Notes: generated by a model from the letters alone, not told the origin. DNA of 64,000 nucleotides from Megaustenia siamemsis (GCA_032433765.1 JAVIAB010000047.1:19749011-19813010), one strand, 5' to 3'. Positions 45,176 to 57,123 are shown, counted from the first letter of the stretch. Numbers and translations are program-made.

Positions 45176-46453
45176 TTATTCTGAATCAGAGGAGTCTAAC
45201 ATATTGATTACTAATCTGGGCTGAACGAACGATAGTCCATCTTTTTTCCAATAGTCATTTTCTTCTTTTAAGTCATGATCTTCACATTTGCACCAAAAAT
45301 CTTTGTCAATCTGTGATAGAGCAGCATATGTCAGTCCTTTTATATCGCATAGTTTAAAACTTGTATTCTCAGCTGCCACCTGCCCTTTAATTTTTGCCCA
45401 AACGAGTTCAATGGGGTTTAATTGTGGATGATAAGGGGGCAGTCTCAAGCACGTATGACCATGCTGTTGAATGATTTTGTCTATTTGGAATACTTTGGTC
45501 TTTTGCGATTTCTTAACAAGTGACAGTAATTCAGGTTTCAAAAATCCCTCGTTAAATGGAATTCCTTCCTTTCTTAGCCAAATCTTTATAACATCTTTTG
45601 TACTGGTAGATGTAGGAATTTTGTCTTCTTCTGCCACAGCGTTGTGGTACGACGCGTTGTCCATTACCAGACAGGATGGTCTGTCTAGAATTGGAAGAAG
45701 AGTATTTTCAATCCACTCTCTAAATATATGGCCATTCATCTCGGTGTGATAGTCCCTGTTGTCAGTATAATTAGAGGTGAATATAAGTTCTGCATTTTTC
45801 ACCAACCCTTCTTTTCGGCTGCCTGCATGTGCCATTATAATACGCTGTCCTTTTCAAGTGGGTACACATCTTTTAATACTTCCATCTGATAACTGCCATT
45901 TCTTTGCACTTGTGTGGTGAGAATTTATCCAAGATTCATCTAGAAATACAATATCATAACCTTGGTTACGCATTTCCCGTACTTCACGTAAATATTTACT
46001 CCTCATAGAAACTAAGTGCGGCTTCTCGCAGATGACATTTCTACCACTATCGTACTTTCTAAACGTAAAACCGATGCTTCTAACAGTTCTCCATAATGTT
46101 GTTTTCGACACAACAATGTCATTTTCTGCTCTCAGTCGAATTTTCAGTTTTCTTAAAGTCACAGTTTCTTTGGAATCGAACATTTTACAAATTGCTCTTC
46201 TAATCACTTCCTTGTCAAAACTATCTACTACTTTCTTTCTTCCTAGCGTCCTAGTCTTGATTGAACTGGACACTCCGTTAGCTTTAAGCACTTGTTTGAA
46301 AAAGCGTTTGCTTATACCCAATGCGTGAATAGTTCTCTTTTCTGGCTTTGAGATGCTTCGATACAGTTTTCCACTCTTAGCTTCTATGCAAAAATATTTA
46401 TACACCTTTATTGCCACTGATTGCAATGTAAGGAACTTTACTTTTATACCCAT
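45176..46453 (-). pseudogene. Tc1/mariner-superfamily transposase, DD83E, one in-frame stop
   Basis: Two open pieces in the same frame, 46,453-45,854 (199 codons) and 45,835-45,176 (219 codons). They are separated only by TGA at 45,856-45,854 and six further sense codons. N-terminal helix-turn-helix, then LDESW (Asp172 of piece 1), MDNASYHN (Asp59 of piece 2) and NPIELVW (Glu143 of piece 2), with 83 residues between the second Asp and the Glu. Ordinary mariner/Tc1 has 34-41; the wide spacing recalls the DD82E family called Sailor. A young copy with almost no other damage. It would cut and paste a short DNA transposon; terminal repeats not located. Confidence 0.88.
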
Positions 46454-47673
46454 TGACTAACAGATCACAAATTTAACGAAATTACCCAATAATTAGGATA
46501 CGCCGTTGCACATAAATCACAACAAAACGACAGGAAATGGGATGCACCGGATATAAAATTATAACTATGACGCGTTTTATGTGTTTTTTAGTGCTTAAAA
46601 CAGGGAAATTGGCGCGCATTACGTTCAAGATGACAAGTCCGTGGGTGCTCACTCATATGAAGCGGTAATTCCTCAAAATATATGGTTTGACCAAAATGCC
46701 TTAAATTTGTATACTTCAAATAAAGAATATTTAAAACTATACGTTTGTTGGTGAGGAAATGAATGTACTTCTTGGGACCAAAAAATCACAAGACCATATG
46801 CAAAATTTCAGCATTATCAATCAATTGGTTGCAGAGATATGGAATTTTAAACACCTTCAAAATATTTTGAAACGACCTATACTTTACTATTACAATGGTA
46901 CCCCAGTCTCCATCTACTTCAACACTCCTGGTCACGAGCTCTCTGAAGGCATACAAGTCACTGGTATCCTTTCTTCCTTTTTCAATAAGCCCAGTCTGTT
47001 TGCACTAGAGAGCAGACTCAAAGCCCAGCTTGGTTATTTACATTCCAGAGGGATTAATTCTTTTCATTGTTTTTGATCGTGAAGGTCTTTCTTTATCTTG
47101 AAATCTCTCAGTCTTATATATATATATAATCATTATTTTTTTTTAAACTTCCATTATTATTATTATTACTATTAGTATTCCCTTTATTATTTCAGGCTAT
47201 ACCACATCTTGCTCTCTCCAATTACTAGGGTTCTTTACATCTATTCTATATAATAGAGACTAATCTCTTTTCTTATTATTACTGCTTCAATGCATCTTCT
47301 TGCTATTTGTCGTTCCCTCTAGCTACTAGTATCCAACGTAGATATACCCAGCAAAGTGATGGCCAGCTTCGGGATCAGGGACTCTTTCATTCTTTGGAAA
47401 TTAGATCGTGTGATTATATTACGGCTCCTTAGGCGAAGTATTCTATATTACCGTGTTTATTTGTTATGTGATGTCCTTTACTGACATAAGGATTGTGATC
47501 GAAATTGTTAATCTTTATCTTCTTATCCTATTTGTTTAGCTGTTCGACACAAGTGTATATTTATTTGTTCATAAATGAATGCTTCATTATATTTGGTGAC
47601 CTTCTCTTCATCAAATTCTGAAAATAAAACCATTTAGTTAATGTCGGGTAATGTCTCTATTGGTGATAGATAC
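46454..47673. other. No recognised feature
   Basis: Probable 5' end of the transposon to about 46,550 (shares GGATACGCC with 54,938). A 105-codon ORF at 46,759 shows no motif. Confidence 0.5.
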
Positions 47674-47684
47674 ATATTATATAC

Positions 47685-47944
47685 GGGCGCCCGGATAGCT
47701 CAGTGGTTAGGGAACTGGATTACAAAGGACAAGAGGTAGGGATCGATCGCAACCGACGGCTCCGGGTTCACACAGCCTTAAATTGGTACCGGATATTTTT
47801 CTGGGAAAGCAAAGCAGCACGGGCGTAATACCGACCACATTGCCCCAAAAATCTTGTGCTGAAGGTCTGTAAAATGTATGGTCACTAACACCATATTCCC
47901 TATACGCCACTTGGCGCGATAGGGGTACTTTATTTTACTTTTAT
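47685..47944 (+). mobile_element. tRNA-derived SINE-1 with an 11-bp target-site duplication
   Basis: A box TAGCTCAGTGG, degraded B box GGATCGATCGC, body and CGCCACTTGGCG hairpin. ATATTATATAC at 47,674-47,684 and 47,945-47,955 is an exact duplication. Confidence 0.92.
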
Positions 47945-47955
47945 ATATTATATAC

Positions 47956-48487
47956 AATACACTAGACGCCATGTGAGACAGCGAGTAGAGCTGCAGAAAA
48001 TATATAAAATAAACATAAAATAGTATTAAGCAGCTGAACATAAGGAGGGACGAGACAAACTACAACGTTTCGGCAAAAGCGTTCATCATGAGCAAATATA
48101 AATACAAAAGCCCATACAAAAGGCAAGTACTTATCGATCTCAAAAGAGCAATGTAAAGAGGTTAACTTGTGGTAGGTTCGAATGAAGATGAAGTGACCAG
48201 GATCAAAGTTCATGTTGGGCACATGATAAGTGGTCAATAGGCCAGATAAGATTTCAAAGGTCAAATAAAACGAGAGTAAAAGAGGAGGCAAGTAAGTTAA
48301 GGAAAGTATGCCATTTTGTGTAGTTCTTTACGATATATGTTTCATAGTCTTTATTACACACAAACAAGCACAGGGACACTTGAGTATGGCGAAATTTTAA
48401 TTACATATAATACGGTAGGTATAACAGGACTATACATGGTTGTTAATTAAAATGCAGTCTGAGTTCATTGTGAGCTTCTTATAAAAT
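47956..48487. other. Unexplained; hammerhead-like GAAACG site on the minus strand
   Basis: Around 48,062-48,096 the minus strand reads ATGATGAACGCTTTTGCCGA followed by AACGTTG, close to the string at 12,000. Confidence 0.4.
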
Positions 48488-48872
48488 ATCATCATCATTA
48501 TGTTCTATACCAGTTGGCCTAGACGATTGTGTCCTTAATAAATGTTCTATCCACAGTGCATGGTATAAATTATATTGTTGACTGTTTTCCATGCCATGAC
48601 ACCAAGCTATCAAGTATCTTCTCTGGTTGTCCTCCGCGATCTCTCTTTTCCTGTATTTTGCCAGTTGTAACCAAGTATTCCAACTCTTCTCATGTTGTGT
48701 CCGAAAAATATTGATTGTTTATTTCTGATATTTTATATCACATCCCTTTTAGTGTTGCACTTTTTTGAGAATTTCTTCATTGGTCTGTTTAGCTGTCCAG
48801 GGAACTTTCAACATTCTTCTGAGAAATCCCATCTCGGTGGCGTCTAATTGTCTTTTCATTTGTTTGTCTGTC
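48488..48872 (-). mobile_element. RTE-type LINE, group A, 3' fragment
   Basis: ATCATCATCATT tail, then the VDRTLW.., H-N-M-R-R, and MGFLRRMLKVPWTAK blocks in broken frames up to 48,872. Confidence 0.85.
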
Positions 48873-49042
48873 AAATATTACAACTTTGAAATCCACATAT
48901 AACAAACAATGAGCATGTTACCTTGTGCAAAAATATTTGTGTCTGCCTTGAGAGCAACGATGAAACAGCTTAAAGCGTTTCCTTAATATCTTTGACACAG
49001 TTTAAGGAGTAGATGAATTGTTTGCCAGCTCAAATCAAGATG

Positions 49043-49290
49043 GGAAGCCGCGTTAGATCAGTGGCTAGCGAACTGGACTACAAACCACAAGAGGTCAGGT
49101 TCGATCCTGATCGATAGCTTCTAGGTTCACCCAACTTTAAATAATACCGGATTTTTTTTTCTGGGAAACTAAAGCGGCTAGGACGTAATACCGACCATTA
49201 CCGTAAAATCATGTCATGATGGTCTGTAAAAATTATGGTCACTAACACTATTTTACCTATAGTTCAATTGGCTTGACGGGGCACTTTATT
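49043..49290 (+). mobile_element. tRNA-derived SINE-1, decayed
   Basis: GAAGCCGCGTTAGATCAGTGG start, B box GGTTCGATCC, body with deletions, 3' hairpin lost to substitutions (CAATTGGCTTG). Confidence 0.85.
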
Positions 49291-51617
49291 TATTTACTTA
49301 CATCAATAAACTATTAGTAGAAATAATTTGTATACTCCTCTGCAATTGACAAAACATACAAGCAAAACAACTAGCGAAACGACCTTACTATGGTAAGTTA
49401 GATTTGAACTCTGGGAATATTCTGTTCAATACTTTCTGTTCATCGCATTGTTGTTACACAATATAGCTGCAGCTAATGCGAGTGTAAACTGTAACATGTA
49501 ATTATTCGCATTAGTTGAAATACTTTGGAATCAGCCGGGAATGAACAATGGTAACACAAGTAAATGGACCTGTTACAACGATTTCGGAAACTCAATGCCG
49601 GCGATAAAGTACAATTGCTGAATATACAGAGCATCTGTAGTTAAGAAAGTTACTCGGGTTTAAAGCAATTACCCATGCTCTCCAAATTTACGTGACCATG
49701 ATGAGTGCCAGACCTACATTCAACGTCTTAACACAGACATTGGTGGTTTTCTATTTATTTTTTTAATAAGAAAAATTAATACCTGGTTTCTTGGTTATTT
49801 GGTTATGGAAGGCCCCGGTATCACTGCAAACGAATTACAATCCATAATTGATCAACCACCCGTGACAGCGTAATCATCCGAATTAATATATCATCTCCCA
49901 AACAAAGAAAGATAACTGTATTCCCAATGGTAGCAGTCTCAGCACACGCCAAAAGACAAAAGGCGAAACCGCGCAGAAAGTGAACACAGACAACTGTTCC
50001 CTGTCATACGATATCATCATTCATTGTAAAAAATTGGTATATCGAAACATGGTCAAAACGGATGAGACACACAGCTCACGGTGTGCACATGTAGCAGTGG
50101 GTCGGGATTAGGCAATGATGAGTGAACGAGAGGGGAGTCACGGGAAAGAGAGGAGAGTGAACGATAGACAACAAAACAAAAGAGGCCCGTGTATAGGTGA
50201 GCATCATTCAAGAGAGATTTGATTGGCTGGGGGAATGGGAGATATTCAGGATACAGGAAATATAATCAGTTGAGAAGTAGCCACGGACTCAGGCGGACAG
50301 CTTATAGAGTAGTGCCACCGAGACGGTATCGATAGGGTTAATGTTACCTGTTTAGCCTGTGAGTGGAGTTTTCGGTCCAGGAGTCGACCATAGTGGTAGT
50401 TTTTTTAACAATTGTGTTGTTTGATGCACCAGCGATAGTCTAACCGTAGTCACAGCGATAGTAATATAGAAGGCAATATTGTGTTGCAAGTCGAGGCAGT
50501 TCTTGTGTTCGGAGGACTATAGTTTCTAGTCTCTAGTTACGTATGAAGTAGAGTCTTTCAGTATTGACAGAGTGTGTGAATGAGGATGGCACGGCTTTAT
50601 TGACAAGTGCCTGATTTGTTTTACATGTGTGGCAGTCAAGCGCAAAATAAGTAGCTATTTGTGTCATTGTTGTACTATTTGACAAGGTGTCAGTTAATAA
50701 ACGCTTGTCACTTGTTATGAGTGGATTTTGTATTAGTGTTTGGTATCAGTGTTGTGGTCGCCAACCATAGTAGTGACGAACGAATCTTACAGACGCGGAA
50801 AAGACGAAGTCCTCAGATCTTTGAGGAACGTCACAGCGGCAAATCACGCGAAGTAATTAATTATAACGATCACGAATGGAAGTGGCGTCTGTCCGGCAAA
50901 TTAACGGGCGGACGGAAGAGTCCTGTTGAAGACAGTATTCAAGAAACCAGTACAGTGCCCAGACCAGCGTTAACTGTCGAGGTTAACAGGGAGTAGGTCA
51001 GGTGGCTTGAGTTCAACAGGCAGTGACACAGAGTTGCAGCAGGTGGTCATCGTGGCTGCTATTCAGTACACGCATTCATAGAGAGGATAAACATTTAGAT
51101 CCAGACGGAGAAGAAAACGACGTCAAGTCGTCTGATACATTAGCCAGGGTTTATTGAATACGTCCTCTGTCAGGCGTGTTCCGCTTCATTCAATGGGTGG
51201 TACATAGACGGCTACACACAGAGCACTTAACTCAGTAGCTCCTGCAATAAACCGTACTTGGAATATCTCTCTCTCTCTCTGCGATCAGGACTCAATCAGA
51301 GTAGGATTCCAGACTCTCACATGAAGTCAGCTGTCAGGCTAAGTGTGTTGATTGCCCCTACAGACAGAACATCACAATTAGAGTCTGCCAGATCCACTCT
51401 GGTTGAACACCCGTTAATACGTTGCACTGTGTTCTGCGCCAGTGGCCCAGTGCATCCGATTTCAGCCAGCATTTTATTCGGGTTTGCTTTCCCTAGCCTT
51501 TGATTGTCCCCAATCTTCCTGCAAGGCAGCAGGTTGTCTTTTCTGTAGGGGGATTCTGTCCTTAGATGGTCGGCCCTCCCAGGTTTACGAGTATCATCTG
51601 CCCGAGTCACTAGAGGC
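49291..51617. other. Largest unexplained stretch
   Basis: No convincing gene. 50,721-50,996 is open for 91 codons, basic and Ser/Arg-rich, without a recognised fold. AATAAA at about 50,697, with a 5'-leader-like GC-richer region (50,100-51,250), could be a retroelement leader, but no LTR ends or primer site convince me. Confidence 0.4.
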
Positions 51618-52250
51618 GACTAACACAGACATGCACACACAAAGATGTGAGATATGACTAACACAGACATGCATACAGCGATACGAGGCATGACTAACAC
51701 TGACACACATCAAGATATATGACACATGACTAACATAAACATGCACATAAAGATATGAGATATAACTGACATAGACATGCACACACAAAGATATGACACA
51801 TGCCTAACATAGACATGCACACAAAGATAAGAGATATGACTAACATAGATATGCACACACAAAGACATGAGATGGGACTAAAATAGCCATGCACACACAA
51901 GGATATGAGATGTGACAAACACAGACACACAAGGATATGAGATATGACTAACATAAACATGCATACAAAGATATGAGATATCACTAACCCAGACATGCAC
52001 ACACAAAGATATGACATATGACTAACACTGGTGCGCACTAAGATATGAGATATGACTAAACACACACACACATAAAGATTTAAGGCATGATTAACACGGA
52101 CGTACCAAGATATGAGATATGACTAACATGACACACACCAAGATATGAGCCATGGCCAGCACACACAAGCCAAGATATGAGCCATGGCTAGCACAGAAAC
52201 ACGTCAAGATATGAGCCATGGCTTCACGGAAAAACACCAAGAAAACTTGG
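51618..52250. repeat. 36-38-bp satellite, about 17 copies
   Basis: The unit contains GACTAACATAGACATGCACA, then CACAAAGATATGAGATAT. Length and sequence vary, and the array decays to the right. Confidence 0.9.
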
Positions 52251-52659
52251 AATATGAGGAAACTGCAACAAGGAACACTTTTCATGTATAGCCTTCAATG
52301 GGCTCTGCCGCCTATCCACCATATAGCGGAAGTTCACGTCCTCTTGAAAATGATTATCGTCATATTTTTTTTTAATGTATAGCGCCTGATGATGTTAGGC
52401 CATCGTTGTTGACTCCAACTCCGAACTTGTGGCGCTACCCTACCCCCGGTCACTGTGATCTCTGAGTAGTGAAATCCGATGTCTAACCTGCTCGGATAAC
52501 GGTAATAAATAGAAAGTCTGGTGTACACTTGCCCAAGTTAAAGAACCCTTGGTATTTAAGGGAGTTAAAAAGAAAAGAGTGGGCTGTAAACGTGTCCACT
52601 GTGCGAGAAAACGATTTGTCGGTAAAAACCTGGCACACATTGCTATGGAGTTTGAAATG
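52251..52659. other. No recognised feature
   Basis: Overlapping short ORFs only. Confidence 0.45.
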
Positions 52660-53040
52660 GGTCAGGATTCTGAATGAACTTTCACGAGATTCTCGAGGGG
52701 AATATTGGAGTATCTATGGATTCGTCCGGTATGCAATAATGATGATCACAACACAAACATTTTAACAGCAGTAATGTGGTGGCTTTCTCGTTTCTATTCT
52801 GACTGGAGTATGGACCTTCAACAAGAAATCTAGACATATTCACATTTCTTCGCTCTCTTCTCCAGAATTCTCCAGGTGCAATTACTTCTGTCATTGATTA
52901 CACCGCACCATTATCCTCTTGTAGAACGTGTGTTTCCCCCCCCCCCCTTTGCGGTTTATAATTACATTATGTTAATATTTCATAAATATACCATTTTCTT
53001 TTCTCCATTATTTGATGGAAAGTATAGAAGTCTTACAATG
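52660..53040. repeat. Anonymous duplicated block, copy B
   Basis: Aligns in order with 20,450-20,870 (see there). A poly-C run at 52,938-52,951 is unique to this copy. Marks the left edge of segmental copy B. Confidence 0.7.
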
Positions 53041-53475
53041 CTCGTTCTACGACAATGCTCCCAATCGAAATTGGTACCTCTTTTTTCTTTCTCTGCATTG
53101 GGTCATGCTATGAAATATTTTTCCTGTCGCCAGGGGAAATCTCGCACTCAAATTTAGACCTCGCCATATTCTCAGTTGTTTGTATACGTCCGTGTCGTTG
53201 CTACATGTTTAATGTAGGTCATGGTTGCTATATCTCGAAGAAAGTGCTCTATGACGTCGATCGTTCACAGCCCCTTTTCAGTGACATTGATCGGTGTGAG
53301 TTATTCATAGGCGTTAGAGCTGGATCTTTAGTCTACAGAATTGCTTACAAAATTGAATTTGACGTTTTCCTTAGCAAGCCATGTCCTACATAATACTTTT
53401 GTATTTAATGCAGTTGGTTCTTTGTCTTCCGCTAACATAACATTGTGATAAAATGCATTATCTATTACTAGGTAT

Positions 53476-53746
53476 ATCCCGTGTGTTACCGGGGCTTCAT
53501 TATGAGGGAAGTAGAGAATAGTGACACTGTAACCTTCCAGGCATGTCGTAAGAGGCGACTAAGGAGGTTGATCGATGGCTTGACAAGCTGTCATTGTAAA
53601 AAGTATTGTTATGGAAACAGAGCCATGGATTTTAGAAGTGGTGATCTCTGCAATATGTGCCATTTTGGCATGCAAGGTTTCTGCTTTTGAGATTATGGTT
53701 CTGCCCTATGTGCCGTCTTCGGCTCGAAAGGACAATAGATAGATAG
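53476..53746 (+). mobile_element. SINE-2, full insertion with a 12-bp target-site duplication
   Basis: ATTACTAGGTAT flanks both sides (53,464-53,475 and 53,747-53,758). The body has GGCATGTCGTAAGAGGCGAC, a 3' ATGTGCCGTCTTCGGCTCGA block and a GATA-repeat tail. The target is the transposase gene just before the second catalytic Asp region. The 5' part matches 18,860-18,985, the 3' part matches the LINE at 29,683. No clear A/B box seen. Confidence 0.85.
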
Positions 53747-53910
53747 ATTACTAGGTATGGAGGTCTATCCAGGATTAGAAGATGATCGTTCTCCAACCAG
53801 TTCTCGAAAATGTGTCCATTCAATTCTGTGCTGTATCCCTTACTGTCGGTACTTCTTGATTGGAAAATAAGCCCAGCCGTCAAGGGCAAGGCCGTTTTCA
53901 CTGCTTCCAA

Positions 53911-54187
53911 CATGCAGTGTGTTACACCAACATGCAGTGTGTTACACCAACATGCAGTGTGTTACACCAACATGCAGTGTGTTACACCAACATGCAGTGT
54001 GTTACACCAACATGCAGTGTGTTACACCAACATGCAGTGTGTTACACCAACATGCAGTGTGTTACACCAACATGCAGTGTGTTACACCAACATGCAGTGT
54101 GTTACACCAACATGCAGTGTGTTACACCAACATGCAGTGTGTTACACCAACATGCAGTGTGTTACACCAACATGCAGTGTGTTACAC
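53911..54187. repeat. Fourteen perfect 20-bp repeats inside the transposase relic
   Basis: Unit CATGCAGTGTGTTACACCAA; starts every 20 bp from 53,911 to 54,171 with no mismatch until the last unit ends at GTTACAC. All three plus frames are open only because the unit lacks stops; the Cys/Gln/Thr-rich ORFs here are artefacts. Confidence 0.97.
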
Positions 54188-54234
54188 ATGTGGTCAGTAT
54201 GATGCGTTGGCCTTTGCTGCTGGGAATTGTGCTT

Positions 54235-54333
54235 GTCTGTTCACCGTCTACTGATTGCCATTCTTTATTCTGTTCTCCGTCTACTGATTGCCATTCTTTA
54301 GTCTGTTCACCGTCTACTGATTGCCATTCTTTA
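54235..54333 (-). repeat. Three 33-bp repeats, an in-frame 11-residue triplication next to the DESW box
   Basis: Units at 54,235, 54,268 and 54,301, exact 33-bp period. On the minus strand they encode KEWQSVDGEQ three times, the place where the intact relative has a single KKWQLSDGS. Confidence 0.93.
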
Positions 54334-54800
54334 GCATAGATGTGGTGATCATCGACCCAGGATTCGCCCAAATATACATATCATAGCCTTGACTCCGCCA
54401 CTCGTGGTTCTGCTCCAGGTATTTGCTTAGGGCATCAGTCAAATGTGGTTTTCCACAAATAATATTCCTGCCGCCTACGGTTTTCCTGAAAGTTAAGTCG
54501 GCGGCTCGCACAATTGTCCGTAGAGTACTTTTAGAAATGTCAATACTGCAGTCTGCATGACATATTAACGTCAATTTCATTATATTAAGAAGTACATTTG
54601 TAGCAAAAATTTTAAATATCTCCCTTCTTATGACGTCTAAGTCGTCAACTTTCCTTTTCCTCCCTTACTTGACATTAGTGCACTATGAGTCTTGCTTAAT
54701 CGAACTTAAAAATAATGATCTATCCAGATCAAACGCCAATAGAGTTTGTATCTCTGGGCCTTGAATATAGCAATATAAATGATCCATCTTCGATTCCCTG

Positions 54801-55319
54801 AGGACGTGCTGGTATAGTAAAATGGTAAGCTTCTGCATAGTTATAAATTTACACTTCCAACTCAGTCTGATGTTAATATAAATGTCAGTTTTTAGAAGCC
54901 AATATTATACTACAATAATTTCCCAACAAAAACTGGATACGCCTTTAACGTGAACGGCTGCGTCGTATTATAACGTTACTTGTTTACCGGTTTCAACTGA
55001 AAGTCGAATTGGTGCACGGGAAAATTAAAAATTTTAATTTCTTCAGCCTATTCAATGTGAAAAAAACTATTTTTAGAACGACTGGGTAGCGTAGACCTGC
55101 TAAAATAATGTCTAATTCGCAGAGGTTGATTTTAATATAGATTTAAGAAGAAATCTTGCAAACTAGATCAAATGCCTAAGAGCAAAAATTATTTTCATAA
55201 CGTCTTGGATATTCTAAGGCTGCATGAAACAAATCACGGCGATCTAACAGGTAGTTTTTATGAAAATCGAAAGAAAACGTGTTTATGAATGGACTATGCA
55301 TGAAGAATGACCTATAAGA
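54801..55319. other. Probable 5' side of the transposon relic, otherwise unexplained
   Basis: GGATACGCC at about 54,938 is shared with 46,498. No ORF. Confidence 0.4.
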
Positions 55320-55420
55320 TTTACATCAAGTTAGCTGCGTGTTATATGACAACTACATTAAGTGACTGCGTGTTCTATGACACATACAAAAAGTAGGCTG
55401 CGTGCAATAGACTTTAGAAG
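55320..55420. repeat. Relic of the 32-bp satellite
   Basis: About three degraded units (GTGTTCTATGACACATACA and neighbours) of the family at 20,940-22,086. Same relative place between the anonymous block and the SDR in both duplication copies. Confidence 0.75.
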
Positions 55421-55624
55421 GTTCTTCATCTGCGTCATTAGTGCCAACACATGCGACATCATATTTTTCGTTACAGTTTTGTCCTCCCTCTGCCCTTCCT
55501 TCTGGCTTTAGACTAGTTAGTATGTTATTGGAGGAGACTGACATATGGAGATGGATCTGCACCAAGATCTGTTCGACCACCCTGCCATAGTAAGCTGTAG
55601 ATCATTGATTGATCTTAGCTCACG

Positions 55625-55930
55625 CGTGTTTTAATTGAGGGAATGGGAAAACCACACGGCTGTGCTACCGACGTTGTTTTGTGACAACTCGTGTTCGATT
55701 CCCGCTGGATGCAGTGTGAACTGTACTCGTGGTCGGAAAAAAAAATTCCGCGGTCGACCCAGCCGCTGGCAGAAAAAGGTTCCTGGGTAGTACTCAGGGA
55801 AGGTGAGGAATGCCGCCTCACATTGTGAGCTTCGATGCTTGAAGTGACACAACCCAGAAGTCTCCGAACACTTCATAATAGACGTCCCACCACATATGGG
55901 TGAAAACTCGCGTCCTAAGACGCCAATTCA
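55625..55930 (+). mobile_element. Second tRNA-derived SINE family (SINE-3 candidate)
   Basis: A B-box string GTTCGATTCCCGC at about 55,690 is preceded by a GCTGTGCTACCGACGTTGT-like anticodon-arm segment. The A box is weak. The body ends near CCCACCACATATGGGTG. No second copy in the window. Confidence 0.5.
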
Positions 55931-57113
55931 AGTTTCTTACTTTACCTTTACCTTTGACCTTGTATCCATATGACGGTGGTTTGTTTGGTCATATCTATTG
56001 GATAAAATAAATACGGTCTTGACCAAAAGCAAACTTTCTATTTCGAGAGATAACCCGATATGACATAGTAGGTCACTAAATAACAAACAAAGCTGTTGTT
56101 GTGGCTGAGCAGTCCTATTCTAGTCTCGTCCACGTATAAAACAAATGCAGTGTAAATATAAAGGTGACGTTGTGCGTTTGCTGTGACGTCATTTTGGGAC
56201 CCTTTTCACTTTCTTGCCATATTTGTTGTTTTCTTTGTGTCTACCATTTTCATGATACTCTTTACCTATGCGCTATTTCCGATTACCTGTGGCACCTGTT
56301 AGCAGGTTTTCACTGTTGATGTTGACTTGCATCATGCCGCACAGGCATGTCACTGTTGTTTATCACCCTACTTTAGTTGATTTGTTAATTTGTGTCTTTT
56401 CAGAAGATAGAATGCACCAGCTATTTTCTATTTTATATTTAAAGTGATTAAAAGAGGAAGGGGTTAAGGCAAAGAAATGCAAATGAATGCATACAAATGC
56501 GAAGCTGCAGTAAAGCTGAATATGAGAAAAAATTAAAAAATACCAAAAAATGGTAAGTTAGAAGCCATTTCCTTTTCATACACACAGGATAGACATTTTT
56601 ATCTTCTTTAACACATTTCGAATATTTTTGTTTTGAATGTTTCGTTATTAGTTTTGTGTGTGTGTTTTTATTGTTTGTTCCTGATGAAGGCTTATTGGGC
56701 CGAAACGTCGTTTAGTATGTGTCGTCCACTTATCACGTAAAGCTTCTAACATACCATGTTTTTGTATTTTTTATTTTTTATTTAAAAGAGGAAGCATCTT
56801 TCAAAAAAAAAAAACGTGTGTGGTATAAAATTAAATTTTGCATCGCCTGAGACTCTCAGATTTACGAATCATCATTTTGTCACAAGCATTAACTGCTAAT
56901 TTCATTCACACATAAATATTTACTTCAGGTGAACAATTATACGCGCTCTATGCAGTGTTGTCAGATGAAACCATTTCCATGAAATATTAATGTAAAGAAT
57001 GATAAGAATATTCTAGATTCAGGACATCTTCATCTACTAACGACACATTTCAAACACTAGATCTAAAATATCACTTTTTGATGAAAACAAACAGCTGTGT
57101 TTATCTTTAAATG
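55931..57113. other. 5' flank of SDR2 in duplication copy B
   Basis: 55,960-56,300 matches 23,940-24,240. About 56,330-57,080 is extra DNA absent from copy A and contains the hammerhead-like motif at 56,683. Confidence 0.65.
56683..56712 (+). ncRNA. Hammerhead-like core motif
   Basis: CTGATGA, then a GGC-TTATTG-GGCC-like stem II, then GAAACGTC. Order and spacing fit a hammerhead core apart from one extra A before stem II. A 3-bp stem III with downstream CGTC is possible; stem I is not evident. Such cores are known in Penelope-like retroelements. Confidence 0.35.
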
Positions 57114-57123
57114 TCCTGAGATA

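Larger units (their letters stand above)
53400..54800 (-). pseudogene. Decayed DD83E-type transposase copy, remodelled by repeats
   Basis: Minus-strand pieces from 54,790 downward match the transposase at 45-46 kb: the RKVDD.DVIRRE region, TLRTIVRAADLTFRK and GRNIICGKPHL (54,580-54,314), GESWVDDHHIYAKEWQ (54,371), NGHIFENWLEN (about 53,830), and the region of the second Asp at 53,430-53,460. The part holding the final Glu is gone. Two internal tandem repeats and a SINE are embedded (listed separately). Frameshifts are many. Confidence 0.8.

Noticed and set aside
50697..50760. LTR retrotransposon leader with primer-binding site (TGGTATCAG)
   Set aside because: Only nine bases fit a tRNA 3' end, there is no TG...CA LTR end upstream, and no gag or pol follows.
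51594..52285. Cys/Ser-rich minus-strand ORFs that look like secreted repeat proteins
   Set aside because: Frames run through the 36-38-bp satellite; unit length varies and breaks the frame, so there is no selection for coding.
53810..54339. Three overlapping plus-strand ORFs of 111-159 codons with Cys/Gln/Thr repeats
   Set aside because: They only reflect the 20-bp satellite, whose unit lacks stop codons in every frame; no start context or unique sequence supports a protein.
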